A stretch of 5,387 bases of DNA, taken from assembly GCA_011391855.1 (NCBI GenBank), contig JAABPT010000152.1:1-5387 (forward strand), in the 5' to 3' direction. How positions within the stretch are numbered: the first letter of the stretch is position 1; each line of letters starts with the position of its first letter. The notes under the pieces are model-generated. The model did no database searches. It was not told the origin of the DNA and saw only the letters and a program-made list of their open reading frames with translations. This document shows positions 1 to 5,387 of this stretch, in pieces. A program made the translations under genes and the position numbers. Origin of the DNA: Burkholderiales bacterium. Lineage in GTDB: Bacteria > Pseudomonadota > Gammaproteobacteria > Burkholderiales > Burkholderiaceae_C.

Positions 1-2374
1 CGGCAGCGACGGCAAGCCGGGCGAGATCGTCGAGACCGAATCGCTGCCGCCGCTGAAGAAGACCGAGAAGCACGATATCGATGTCGTCGTCGACCGCTTG
101 CGCAGCAAGGCGGACGTGAAGCAGCGCCTGGCCGAGAGCTTCGAAGCCTCGCTGCGCATCGCCGACGGCCGTGCCATCGTGCTGGAACTCGACTCCGGCA
201 AGGAGCACTTGTTCAGCAGCAAATTCGGCTGCCCGGTGTGCAGCTATTCACTGTCGGAGTTGGAGCCGCGGCTGTTTTCGTTCAACTCGCCGGTGGGCGC
301 CTGCCCGGCCTGCGACGGCCTGGGCCAGGTGACGGTGATGGACGCCGAGCGCGTGGTGGCCTTCCCCAGCCTGAGCCTGGCCGCCGGCGCGGTGAAGGGC
401 TGGGACCGGCGCAATTCGTATACGCATTCGCTGCTGGAAAGCGTGGCCCGGCACTACGGCTTCGACATCGAGACGCCGTTCGAGAAACTGCCGCCGCAGG
501 CGCAGCAGGTGCTGCTGCACGGCTCGGGCAACGACGACATCGAATTCGTCTACGAAGCCGAAGGCGCGGGCAAGGGCAAGGCGCGCACGCGCCAGGTGAA
601 GCGTGCGCACCCATTCGAAGGCATCCTGCCCAATTTCGAGCGCCGCTGGCGTGAAACCGATTCGGCCGCCGTGCGCGAGGAACTGGCGCGTTACCAGGCC
701 GCCAAGCCCTGCGCCGAATGCGGCGGTGCGCGGCTGCGGCGCGAGGCGCGGCATGTCTTTCTGCAGCACCACACCGCCGACGGCCAGGGCGAAAAGGGCC
801 AGCCGATCTACGAGGTGGAACACGCCACGCTGGCCGAGAGCCTGGCCTATTTCCAGGACCTGAAGCTGATCGGCGCCAAGGCCGAGATCGCCGACAAGAT
901 CATGCGCGAGATCCGCTCGCGGCTGCGCTTCCTGAACGACGTGGGCCTGACCTACCTCAGCCTGGACCGCGGTGCCGACACGCTTTCCGGCGGCGAGGCG
1001 CAGCGCATCCGGCTGGCCAGCCAGATCGGCAGCGGCCTCTCGGGCGTGATGTACGTGCTGGACGAACCCAGCATCGGCCTGCACCAGCGTGACAACGAAC
1101 GCCTCATCGGCACGCTCAAGCACCTGCGCGACCTGGGCAACAGCGTGCTGGTGGTGGAACACGACGAGGACATGATCCGGAGCGCCGACCACGTGGTCGA
1201 CATGGGCCCCGGGGCCGGCGTGCACGGCGGCCGCGTCATGGCCCAGGGCACACCCGACGAGGTGGCGGCCAACACCGAATCACTCACCGGCCGGTATCTC
1301 GCGCACACCCTGCGCATTCCCGTGCCGGCGCGGCGGCGCGCGGCCACCGGCTTCGGCGCCGCGCCCTTTCGCCTGGGCATCGTGGGTGCGCGCGGCAACA
1401 ACCTGAAGGACGTGAACGTCGAAATCCCGGTGGGGCTGTTCACCTGCGTTACTGGCGTCAGCGGCTCGGGCAAGAGCACGCTCATCAACGACACGCTGTA
1501 CACCGCAGTGGCACGCAAGCTCTACAACAGCCATGCCGAGCCGGCGCCGCACGACCGCATCGAAGGCCTGGAGGCGCTGGACAAGGTCATCAACGTCGAC
1601 CAGAGCCCCATCGGCCGCACGCCGCGCAGCAACCCGGCCACCTACACCGGCCTGTTCACGCCGATCCGCGAGCTGTTCGCCGAGGTGCCCGCGGCGCGCG
1701 AGCGCGGCTACGGCGCCGGGCGCTTCAGCTTCAATGTGAGTTCTTCGAGCGGCGGCGGCCGCTGCGAAGCCTGCGAAGGCGACGGCGTGATCAAGGTGGA
1801 GATGCACTTCCTGCCCGACATGTACGTGCCCTGCGACGTCTGCCACGGCGCGCGCTACAACCGCGAGACGCTGGAGATCCTGTACAAGGGCAAGAACATC
1901 ACGCAGGTGCTGGAGCTGACGGTGGAGGACGCGCATGCCTTCTTCAGCGCCGTGCCCAATATCGCGCGCAAGCTGCAGACACTGCTGGACGTGGGCCTGG
2001 GCTACGTGCGGCTGGGCCAGAGCGCCACCACGCTGAGCGGCGGCGAGGCGCAGCGCGTGAAGCTGGCGCTGGAACTGAGCAAGCGGGATACGGGCCGCAC
2101 CCTCTACATATTGGACGAGCCCACCACCGGGCTGCATTTCCACGATATCGGGCTGCTGCTCAAGGTACTGCACCAGTTGCGCGACGCCGGCAACACCATC
2201 GTGGTCATCGAGCACAACCTGGACGTCATCAAGACCGCCGACTGGCTGATCGACATGGGGCCCGAAGGCGGGGCCGGCGGCGGCAAGGTGTTGATCGCCG
2301 GCACGCCGGAAGACGTGGCGGCGCACGAGGGCAGCCACACGGGGCGGTTCCTGAAGGCAGTGTTGGCGGCCTAA
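1..2374 (+). CDS. uvrA: UvrABC excinuclease subunit A, 5'-truncated by window edge
   Basis: UvrA is the dimeric DNA-damage sensor of nucleotide excision repair; it loads UvrB on lesions and has two ABC ATPase modules. About 790 codons are visible, the first complete one at base 2. By alignment from memory with E. coli UvrA (940 aa), roughly 175-190 N-terminal residues, including the first Walker A, lie off the window. Visible in order: UvrB-binding region and zinc-binding pair CPVC/CPAC (230-316); CAEC (about 712-723); ABC-I signature LSGGEAQR (983-1006) and Walker B VMYVLDEPS (1046-1072); ABC-II Walker A GVSGSGKST (1454-1480); C-terminal zinc module CEAC/CDVC (1763-1843); second LSGGEAQR (2033-2056) and Walker B LYILDEP (2102-2122); TAA stop at 2372. 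The TTG at 98 is internal, because homologous sequence continues upstream. Oddities: a basic Gly/Lys/Arg-rich insert near 560-605, and a four-serine insertion (1739-1750) before the second zinc module. All visible catalytic motifs are intact, so the gene is very likely functional. Confidence 0.98.
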   Translation, partial: GSDGKPGEIVETESLPPLKKTEKHDIDVVVDRLRSKADVKQRLAESFEASLRIADGRAIVLELDSGKEHLFSSKFGCPVCSYSLSELEPRLFSFNSPVGACPACDGLGQVTVMDAERVVAFPSLSLAAGAVKGWDRRNSYTHSLLESVARHYGFDIETPFEKLPPQAQQVLLHGSGNDDIEFVYEAEGAGKGKARTRQVKRAHPFEGILPNFERRWRETDSAAVREELARYQAAKPCAECGGARLRREARHVFLQHHTADGQGEKGQPIYEVEHATLAESLAYFQDLKLIGAKAEIADKIMREIRSRLRFLNDVGLTYLSLDRGADTLSGGEAQRIRLASQIGSGLSGVMYVLDEPSIGLHQRDNERLIGTLKHLRDLGNSVLVVEHDEDMIRSADHVVDMGPGAGVHGGRVMAQGTPDEVAANTESLTGRYLAHTLRIPVPARRRAATGFGAAPFRLGIVGARGNNLKDVNVEIPVGLFTCVTGVSGSGKSTLINDTLYTAVARKLYNSHAEPAPHDRIEGLEALDKVINVDQSPIGRTPRSNPATYTGLFTPIRELFAEVPAARERGYGAGRFSFNVSSSSGGGRCEACEGDGVIKVEMHFLPDMYVPCDVCHGARYNRETLEILYKGKNITQVLELTVEDAHAFFSAVPNIARKLQTLLDVGLGYVRLGQSATTLSGGEAQRVKLALELSKRDTGRTLYILDEPTTGLHFHDIGLLLKVLHQLRDAGNTIVVIEHNLDVIKTADWLIDMGPEGGAGGGKVLIAGTPEDVAAHEGSHTGRFLKAVLAA

Positions 2375-2431
2375 AGGACGCGGGTGTGAGTCGCCGGCGG
2401 CACCCAGCGGCCAGTTCAGAGCGCCTTGCGT

Positions 2432-2644
2432 CTACAGGTCGCCCAGGCGCTCCAGCACGGCCAGGGCTTTGCTCACGTTGCCGCGTGCCGAACGCGCGGC
2501 AAAACGCAGCCGCGCATCGTGGTTGGCGATGGCGATGGTGGCCAGCTCGTCGATCAGCTTGTTGACACTGATGCGCCGGTTCTCGGCCAGCGCCTTCAGG
2601 CGTTCATGCTTGTCATCCGGCAGCCGGATCGTCAGGGTGGACAT
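2432..2644 (-). CDS. Ribbon-helix-helix (CopG/Arc-like) antitoxin of a PIN-toxin pair
   Basis: A 70-residue protein. Residues 3-9 (LTIRLPD) look like the DNA-binding beta strand of a ribbon-helix-helix fold, followed by helix A (about 10-22) and helix B beginning ISVNKLIDEL (about 25-38). The tail FAARSARGN...ALAVLERL resembles the C-terminal segment by which such antitoxins block a PIN toxin. Its inferred roles are to neutralise the upstream toxin and, as a dimer with or without the toxin, to repress the operon at the palindrome at 3072-3095. The ATG at 2644 is chosen because GGAGG sits 7 nt upstream and homology begins there; an in-frame ATG at 2662 would add six residues (MSGGLS) but has no ribosome site. 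The start overlaps the toxin's 3' end by 13 bp, implying translational coupling. It converges on uvrA with a 57-bp gap. The exact antitoxin family name is uncertain. Confidence 0.87.
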   Translation of the reverse strand: MSTLTIRLPDDKHERLKALAENRRISVNKLIDELATIAIANHDARLRFAARSARGNVSKALAVLERLGDL

Positions 2645-3066
2645 GGATAAGCCTCCAGACATTGTTCTGGCGTCAGAACCCGCAGGTTCGGAAACCGCAA
2701 CTCACCGCGCGACAAGTCGCGTATGTTGCGCGTGACGATGGCTGCGGCATTGCCTGCCACGGCCAGCTCGACGAGATGGTTGTCGGCCTCGTCGGGCAGG
2801 TTGGGACGCCAGGCGAAGAACACCTCCACCCAGCGACAACGGCTGATCAGAGCGTCGAGCACCGCCTCGCGTTCCTGCGGCGGCACCAAGGCGTCCTGCC
2901 ACAGGGCCTCGCGAGACAACACGTCTTCGTATTCGGTGAACAGTGCCGCGCCCATCAGCGGTTGGTAGGCGCCGCTCAGGCATGCGCGCAGCACACGTCG
3001 CGAAGCGCCGCCACCGCGAAGCAGGGCGCCCACCAGCACGTTCGTGTCGACGATCAGTTCGACCAT
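2632..3066 (-). CDS. PIN-domain ribonuclease toxin (COG1569-like, VapC-type)
   Basis: A 144-residue protein, about the usual size for a single PIN domain. PIN toxins are Mg2+-dependent RNases, often cutting tRNA or rRNA; the target here cannot be read from the sequence. Visible motifs: VDTNVLVGALL at the N terminus (acidic D7, with N9), E45 in ALFTEYEDVL, D95 in PDEADNHLVELA, and VTRNIRDL (111-118). At the fourth site N114 stands where many members have Asp (VTGD), as in the TNN-x-REF motif of some VapC proteins, and D117 follows; I judge this a family variant, not inactivation. It best matches the 'putative toxin-antitoxin system toxin component, PIN family' group. The ATG at 3066 is the natural start, since PIN strand 1 begins at once. 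No Shine-Dalgarno precedes it and a candidate -10 lies only 6 nt away, so the message may be leaderless. The toxin comes first in the operon, the reverse of the usual vapBC order. Confidence 0.92.
   Translation of the reverse strand: MVELIVDTNVLVGALLRGGGASRRVLRACLSGAYQPLMGAALFTEYEDVLSREALWQDALVPPQEREAVLDALISRCRWVEVFFAWRPNLPDEADNHLVELAVAGNAAAIVTRNIRDLSRGELRFPNLRVLTPEQCLEAYPCPP
2652..2656 (-). promoter_or_regulatory. Ribosome binding site of the antitoxin
   Basis: GGAGG on the minus strand with a 7-nt spacer to the ATG at 2644. It lies inside the last codons of the toxin (…CLEAYPCPP stop) and fixes the antitoxin start at 2644, not 2662. Its first two G residues can also pair in a small hairpin (2655-2670), so access may depend on ribosomes finishing the toxin. 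Confidence 0.8.
2655..2679 (-). other. Two mutually exclusive mRNA hairpins before the antitoxin start
   Basis: In the minus-strand transcript, GUUCUG (2679-2674) pairs perfectly with CAGAAC (2669-2664) around a 4-nt loop. Alternatively CCAGA (2670-2666) pairs with UCUGG (2659-2655) around a 6-nt loop, covering the first two bases of the antitoxin GGAGG. The two stems share bases, so only one can form at a time. The pairings are visible; a regulatory role is inference, and short stems in GC-rich coding DNA can arise by chance. Confidence 0.35.
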
Positions 3067-3071
3067 ATTGA

Positions 3072-3095
3072 AATGATAGCGCGGGCGCTATCATT
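3072..3095. promoter_or_regulatory. Palindromic operator candidate for the toxin-antitoxin operon
   Basis: A perfect inverted repeat: left arm AATGATAGCGC (3072-3082), 2-bp centre GG, right arm GCGCTATCATT (3085-3095). It ends 5 bp before the toxin ATG and overlaps the candidate -10 and spacer. Ribbon-helix-helix antitoxins typically bind such dyads and repress their own operon, so autoregulation is the likely role. It lacks a following T-run on either strand, which argues against an intrinsic terminator. Confidence 0.75.
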
Positions 3096-3102
3096 CCGTC
3101 CA
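3073..3102 (-). promoter_or_regulatory. Candidate sigma70-type promoter of the toxin-antitoxin operon
   Basis: On the minus strand a -35-like TGGACG (3102-3097; four of six match TTGACA) is followed after 18 bp by a -10-like TATCAT (3078-3073; five of six match TATAAT). The expected transcription start falls about at the A of the toxin ATG (3066). The palindrome covers the -10 and most of the spacer, a layout that would let a bound repressor block RNA polymerase. Confidence 0.5.
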
Positions 3103-3151
3103 CCGCGATGCACGGCGGAGCGAGGTATCGGCGCACCGACCCAGACCGGCC

Positions 3152-5387
3152 TCAGCGCGGGGCCACTTTCATCGCCTGCACGACGCGCACCGTCTCCACG
3201 CTCACCCGCGCCACGCGCGCCAGCAGGTCGATGACGCGTTCCTTGTGGTCGGCAAAGCGGTAGGTGTCGAACTTTTCGCGGATGGTCGGGTCCTTGGGCT
3301 TATTTTCCTTGTGCTGGTCGAGCACCCATTCCAGCGCGCTGCGGTTGCCCAGCTTGTAGTCCCAGGCCTCGGGCGGAATGCCGGCGAGCGTGGTTTCGCT
3401 GTCGACGGCGATGCAGCCGGCGTCCTTGTCGGCCTTGAGCATGCACTTGGGCGATTGACCAGCGGTGCGGGCCTTGGCGTTGGGCGTGTCGGTGCGCTGC
3501 AGCGGCCAGGGTTCGACCGTCTCGTAGCCGATGTGCAGCGCCATCAGCCGTGCGCCCCAGTCGACCCATTGGCGGAAGGCGGCCAGGCTGTCGCCGTGGA
3601 GCGGGATGCGCGGGAATTCGCGTTTGAGGTTCTGCGCGTATTTCTCGCGGTACAGCGGGTCGTGCAGCACGGCGTAGACGTAATGGAAGATGGCTTCCTT
3701 CGTGATCGGCTCGGACTTCCGGCCGCGGCCGGGCTGATAGTGCTGGCGGAATTGGGTCAGAGCCCAGTCGGTGATGTTGTCGATCGACTGCGAGCCAACT
3801 GCCCGCGAAAGCGGAAGACAAACGGCACCAGCGGCAGCGCCAACAAAATGCAGGTCCGGCAAGTAGCCCACCGCGCACGCAAGCCAGGGCTTCTGCCCTG
3901 TCGGATCCGTTACTACGATGCACGGGCAACTCTCAGGCTCAACCTCGCCAACCGCTTCTGACGCGAGTCCTGGTCGATCGATCAGCAGCGCCGACAGATA
4001 AATATATGGCGAGAAGTAAGGGCGGTAGGCAGCACGTGTTATTCGGCTCCTGGAGAAGGGTTCACGGTCACCGCGTGCGGATCGCCGCTTCAGCGTCTCG
4101 GACCACTTGACGTCCGCCCCAAAGTTGACCGAACCGCGTTGATGGCTCTCGTATGCACCAATCAACGCACTGGCCTTGTCTGCAAGCGCCGTCGCGTCAA
4201 TGTCATAGAGCCACTCGTCGCGGTTCGTCGAGATGCCAAGCGCGAAGTTCTTGAAAATCGCTCGCTGCCCACTGGCGTTGATTGCTGCCCTCACCGACTT
4301 GGAGGCGACGGGCATCATCTCTTCAAAGTCATTGCTCGTGAGGTTGAGCCAGTTTGCCTTCGCATCCGGCCGAATTTCCTCAAAGGCCAAGGCCGAAGCC
4401 CGCGCACTCCCCAGCCAAGCCAGCTTCTCCTCCGCCGTCTCCATCTCCGGCCGCCGCGCATAGAACACCCGGCAGCCCTTCTTGCCCGCCGCGCCCTGGC
4501 GCTTGACGAAGAAGCTGATCGCCACCCCGGTCTGGATGCCGAAAACGTTGTGCTTGGTGCCGCTCAGCTTGGGGTTGGCGCGCACGTCGCCGCCCAGGTC
4601 TACCACGTGGACCGAAGCAAACTCCGCCGCCACCGTCTTGCGAAAGCCGTCGAAGGTGCGGCTGTCGACGAAGCTGCGGTTGGTCACGAAGGCCAGCACG
4701 CCGTCGGCATGCAGCCGGTCGCTGGCCCAGCGGAAGAAGCGCGCATACATGTCGTAGAGCTTGGTCTTCTGCGCCGTGCTCTGAGCGATATAGGTCTGCT
4801 TGATGCGCGCGTCGATGGCCGGGTATTCGCGGTTCTTGTTGTTGTCGTTCTCGTTGGCCTGGTTGGCGTTGTACGGCGGGTTGCCGATGATGACGCTGAT
4901 CTTGCGGCTGTTCTGGCGCTTGATGCGCGCCACGTTCTCTTCGCTCACGCTGCCGAACAGGTCGGCCGTGGTGCCGTGCGCCGCGGTGTGCAGGCCCACG
5001 TTGTCCAGCGTATCCACGAAGCACAGGTTCCGAAATTCCTCGTATTCGCCGGTGATGGCGGCGTAGGTGGCCTCGATATTCAGGTTGGCCACGTAATACG
5101 GCAGGATCGCCACCTCGTTGGCGTGCAGCTCCTCGCGGTATTTGTGCTGCAGCTTCTTCGGCTGGCCGCGAAAGTGCTCCAGCAGTTCGCAGATGAAGGT
5201 GCCGGTGCCGGTGGCCGGGTCCAGGATCTCCACGTCGCGGTCCACCAGGTTGCGGCCGAAGTGGGTTTCGCACAGCCAGTCGGCGCCTTCGATCATGAAG
5301 CGCACGATCTCGTTCGGCGTATAGACCACGCCCAGCCGGTCGGCGGCCTTGGCGTTGTAGACCTTGTAGAAATTCTCGTAGATGACC
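3152..5387 (-). CDS. Type ISP-like restriction-modification enzyme, C-terminal part (N6-adenine methyltransferase plus specificity region)
   Basis: About 744 codons are visible, the first complete one at 5386; the gene continues past the right edge. The GTG at 5329 is not the start: the frame reads on upstream (VIYENFYKVYNAKAADRLG) directly before VVYTPNEIV, a contiguous family motif. Type ISP enzymes (LlaGI/LlaBIII type) are single proteins of roughly 1500-1650 aa: nuclease, ATP-dependent helicase, coupler, methyltransferase, target recognition. They methylate adenine in one strand of the site and cut unmodified DNA after translocation. Visible parts: the SAM-binding motif DPATGTGTF (5221 downward), the catalytic NPPY of gamma-type adenine methylases (4882-4871), a variable specificity region (about 4400-3780), conserved NITDWAL, HYVYAVLHDP and LKREFPRIP blocks, and DYKLGNRSALEW (3361-3326) near the C terminus. 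No frameshift or internal stop is seen. Helicase and nuclease cannot be confirmed here, so a methylase-only relative remains possible. The toxin-antitoxin pair follows 85 bp downstream on the same strand. Confidence 0.9.
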   Translation of the reverse strand, partial: VIYENFYKVYNAKAADRLGVVYTPNEIVRFMIEGADWLCETHFGRNLVDRDVEILDPATGTGTFICELLEHFRGQPKKLQHKYREELHANEVAILPYYVANLNIEATYAAITGEYEEFRNLCFVDTLDNVGLHTAAHGTTADLFGSVSEENVARIKRQNSRKISVIIGNPPYNANQANENDNNKNREYPAIDARIKQTYIAQSTAQKTKLYDMYARFFRWASDRLHADGVLAFVTNRSFVDSRTFDGFRKTVAAEFASVHVVDLGGDVRANPKLSGTKHNVFGIQTGVAISFFVKRQGAAGKKGCRVFYARRPEMETAEEKLAWLGSARASALAFEEIRPDAKANWLNLTSNDFEEMMPVASKSVRAAINASGQRAIFKNFALGISTNRDEWLYDIDATALADKASALIGAYESHQRGSVNFGADVKWSETLKRRSARGDREPFSRSRITRAAYRPYFSPYIYLSALLIDRPGLASEAVGEVEPESCPCIVVTDPTGQKPWLACAVGYLPDLHFVGAAAGAVCLPLSRAVGSQSIDNITDWALTQFRQHYQPGRGRKSEPITKEAIFHYVYAVLHDPLYREKYAQNLKREFPRIPLHGDSLAAFRQWVDWGARLMALHIGYETVEPWPLQRTDTPNAKARTAGQSPKCMLKADKDAGCIAVDSETTLAGIPPEAWDYKLGNRSALEWVLDQHKENKPKDPTIREKFDTYRFADHKERVIDLLARVARVSVETVRVVQAMKVAPR

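Noticed and set aside
1280..2338. Long minus-strand open frame (352 codons) opposite uvrA, and another at 248-1225
   Set aside because: Both are antisense to strongly conserved UvrA motifs and have Ala/Arg/Gln/His-rich composition typical of the shadow frame in GC-rich genes. No domain is recognisable.
2382..2405. Possible terminator hairpin GGGTG…CACCC after uvrA
   Set aside because: Only a 5-bp stem with a 14-nt loop and no T-run on either strand.
2660..2662. ATG at 2662 as the antitoxin start
   Set aside because: No ribosome binding site precedes it, whereas the ATG at 2644 has GGAGG at 7 nt and begins right at the conserved strand.
3068..3094. Plus-strand promoter reading (TTGAAA at 3068 and TATCAT at 3089)
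   Set aside because: The spacer is only 15 bp, and transcription would run antisense into the end of the methyltransferase gene with no gene to serve. The match follows from the palindrome's symmetry.
3124..3141. Imperfect hairpin just after the stop of the type ISP gene as a terminator
   Set aside because: The stem contains a 2-nt bulge and no U-run follows in the minus-strand transcript.
2662..3234. Plus-strand open frame of 190 codons across the toxin gene and its promoter
   Set aside because: It is antisense to the PIN toxin, which has clear catalytic residues. The plus frame shows no family features.
3245..3961. Plus-strand open frame of 238 codons opposite the type ISP gene, and a minus-strand frame at 4380-5273
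   Set aside because: Shadows of the restriction-modification gene, whose own frame carries the conserved blocks DYKLGNRSALEW, NITDWAL and NPPY.
5327..5329. GTG at 5329 as the start of a stand-alone methyltransferase
   Set aside because: The frame stays open to the window edge, and the upstream residues are the family sequence that normally precedes VYTPNEIV, so the gene extends beyond the window.

Overview
The window reads as chromosomal DNA of a high-GC proteobacterium. The UvrA sequence (a Lys/Arg-rich insert before the HPFEG motif, overall similarity to what I remember of betaproteobacterial UvrA) suggests a betaproteobacterium, perhaps Burkholderiales. That placement is recalled, not searched. 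Hand counts give about 68% GC in ordinary coding stretches.

Layout: (1) 1-2374, plus strand: the last ~790 codons of uvrA, the damage-recognition ATPase of nucleotide excision repair; the start lies outside the window. (2) 2375-2431: a 57-bp convergent gap with no convincing terminator. (3) 2432-3066, minus strand: a two-gene toxin-antitoxin cassette in the order toxin (PIN-domain ribonuclease) then antitoxin (ribbon-helix-helix), overlapping by 13 bp. (4) 3067-3151: an 85-bp gap with a near-perfect palindrome (11-bp arms, 2-bp centre) just before the toxin start, overlapping a plausible promoter. (5) 3152-5387, minus strand: the C-terminal ~744 codons of a large type ISP-like restriction-modification enzyme, comprising the N6-adenine methyltransferase and the C-terminal specificity region. 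The nuclease and helicase parts expected upstream would be beyond the right edge.

The left part is housekeeping. From about 2432 to the right edge the window looks like the end of a defence-type accessory island abutting the 3' end of uvrA. The methyltransferase and the toxin-antitoxin pair run in the same direction, so the pair may receive read-through from the restriction gene, but it appears to have its own promoter and operator. The toxin-antitoxin pair may stabilise the island, which is inference.

No wholly new system is evident. The best leads are the reversed toxin-antitoxin order with a possibly leaderless toxin mRNA, competing RNA hairpins over the antitoxin ribosome binding site, a lower-GC patch matching the specificity region of the type ISP enzyme, and a short Ser-rich insertion beside the C-terminal zinc module of UvrA. 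No tRNA, rRNA, CRISPR array, insertion sequence or attachment site was seen.
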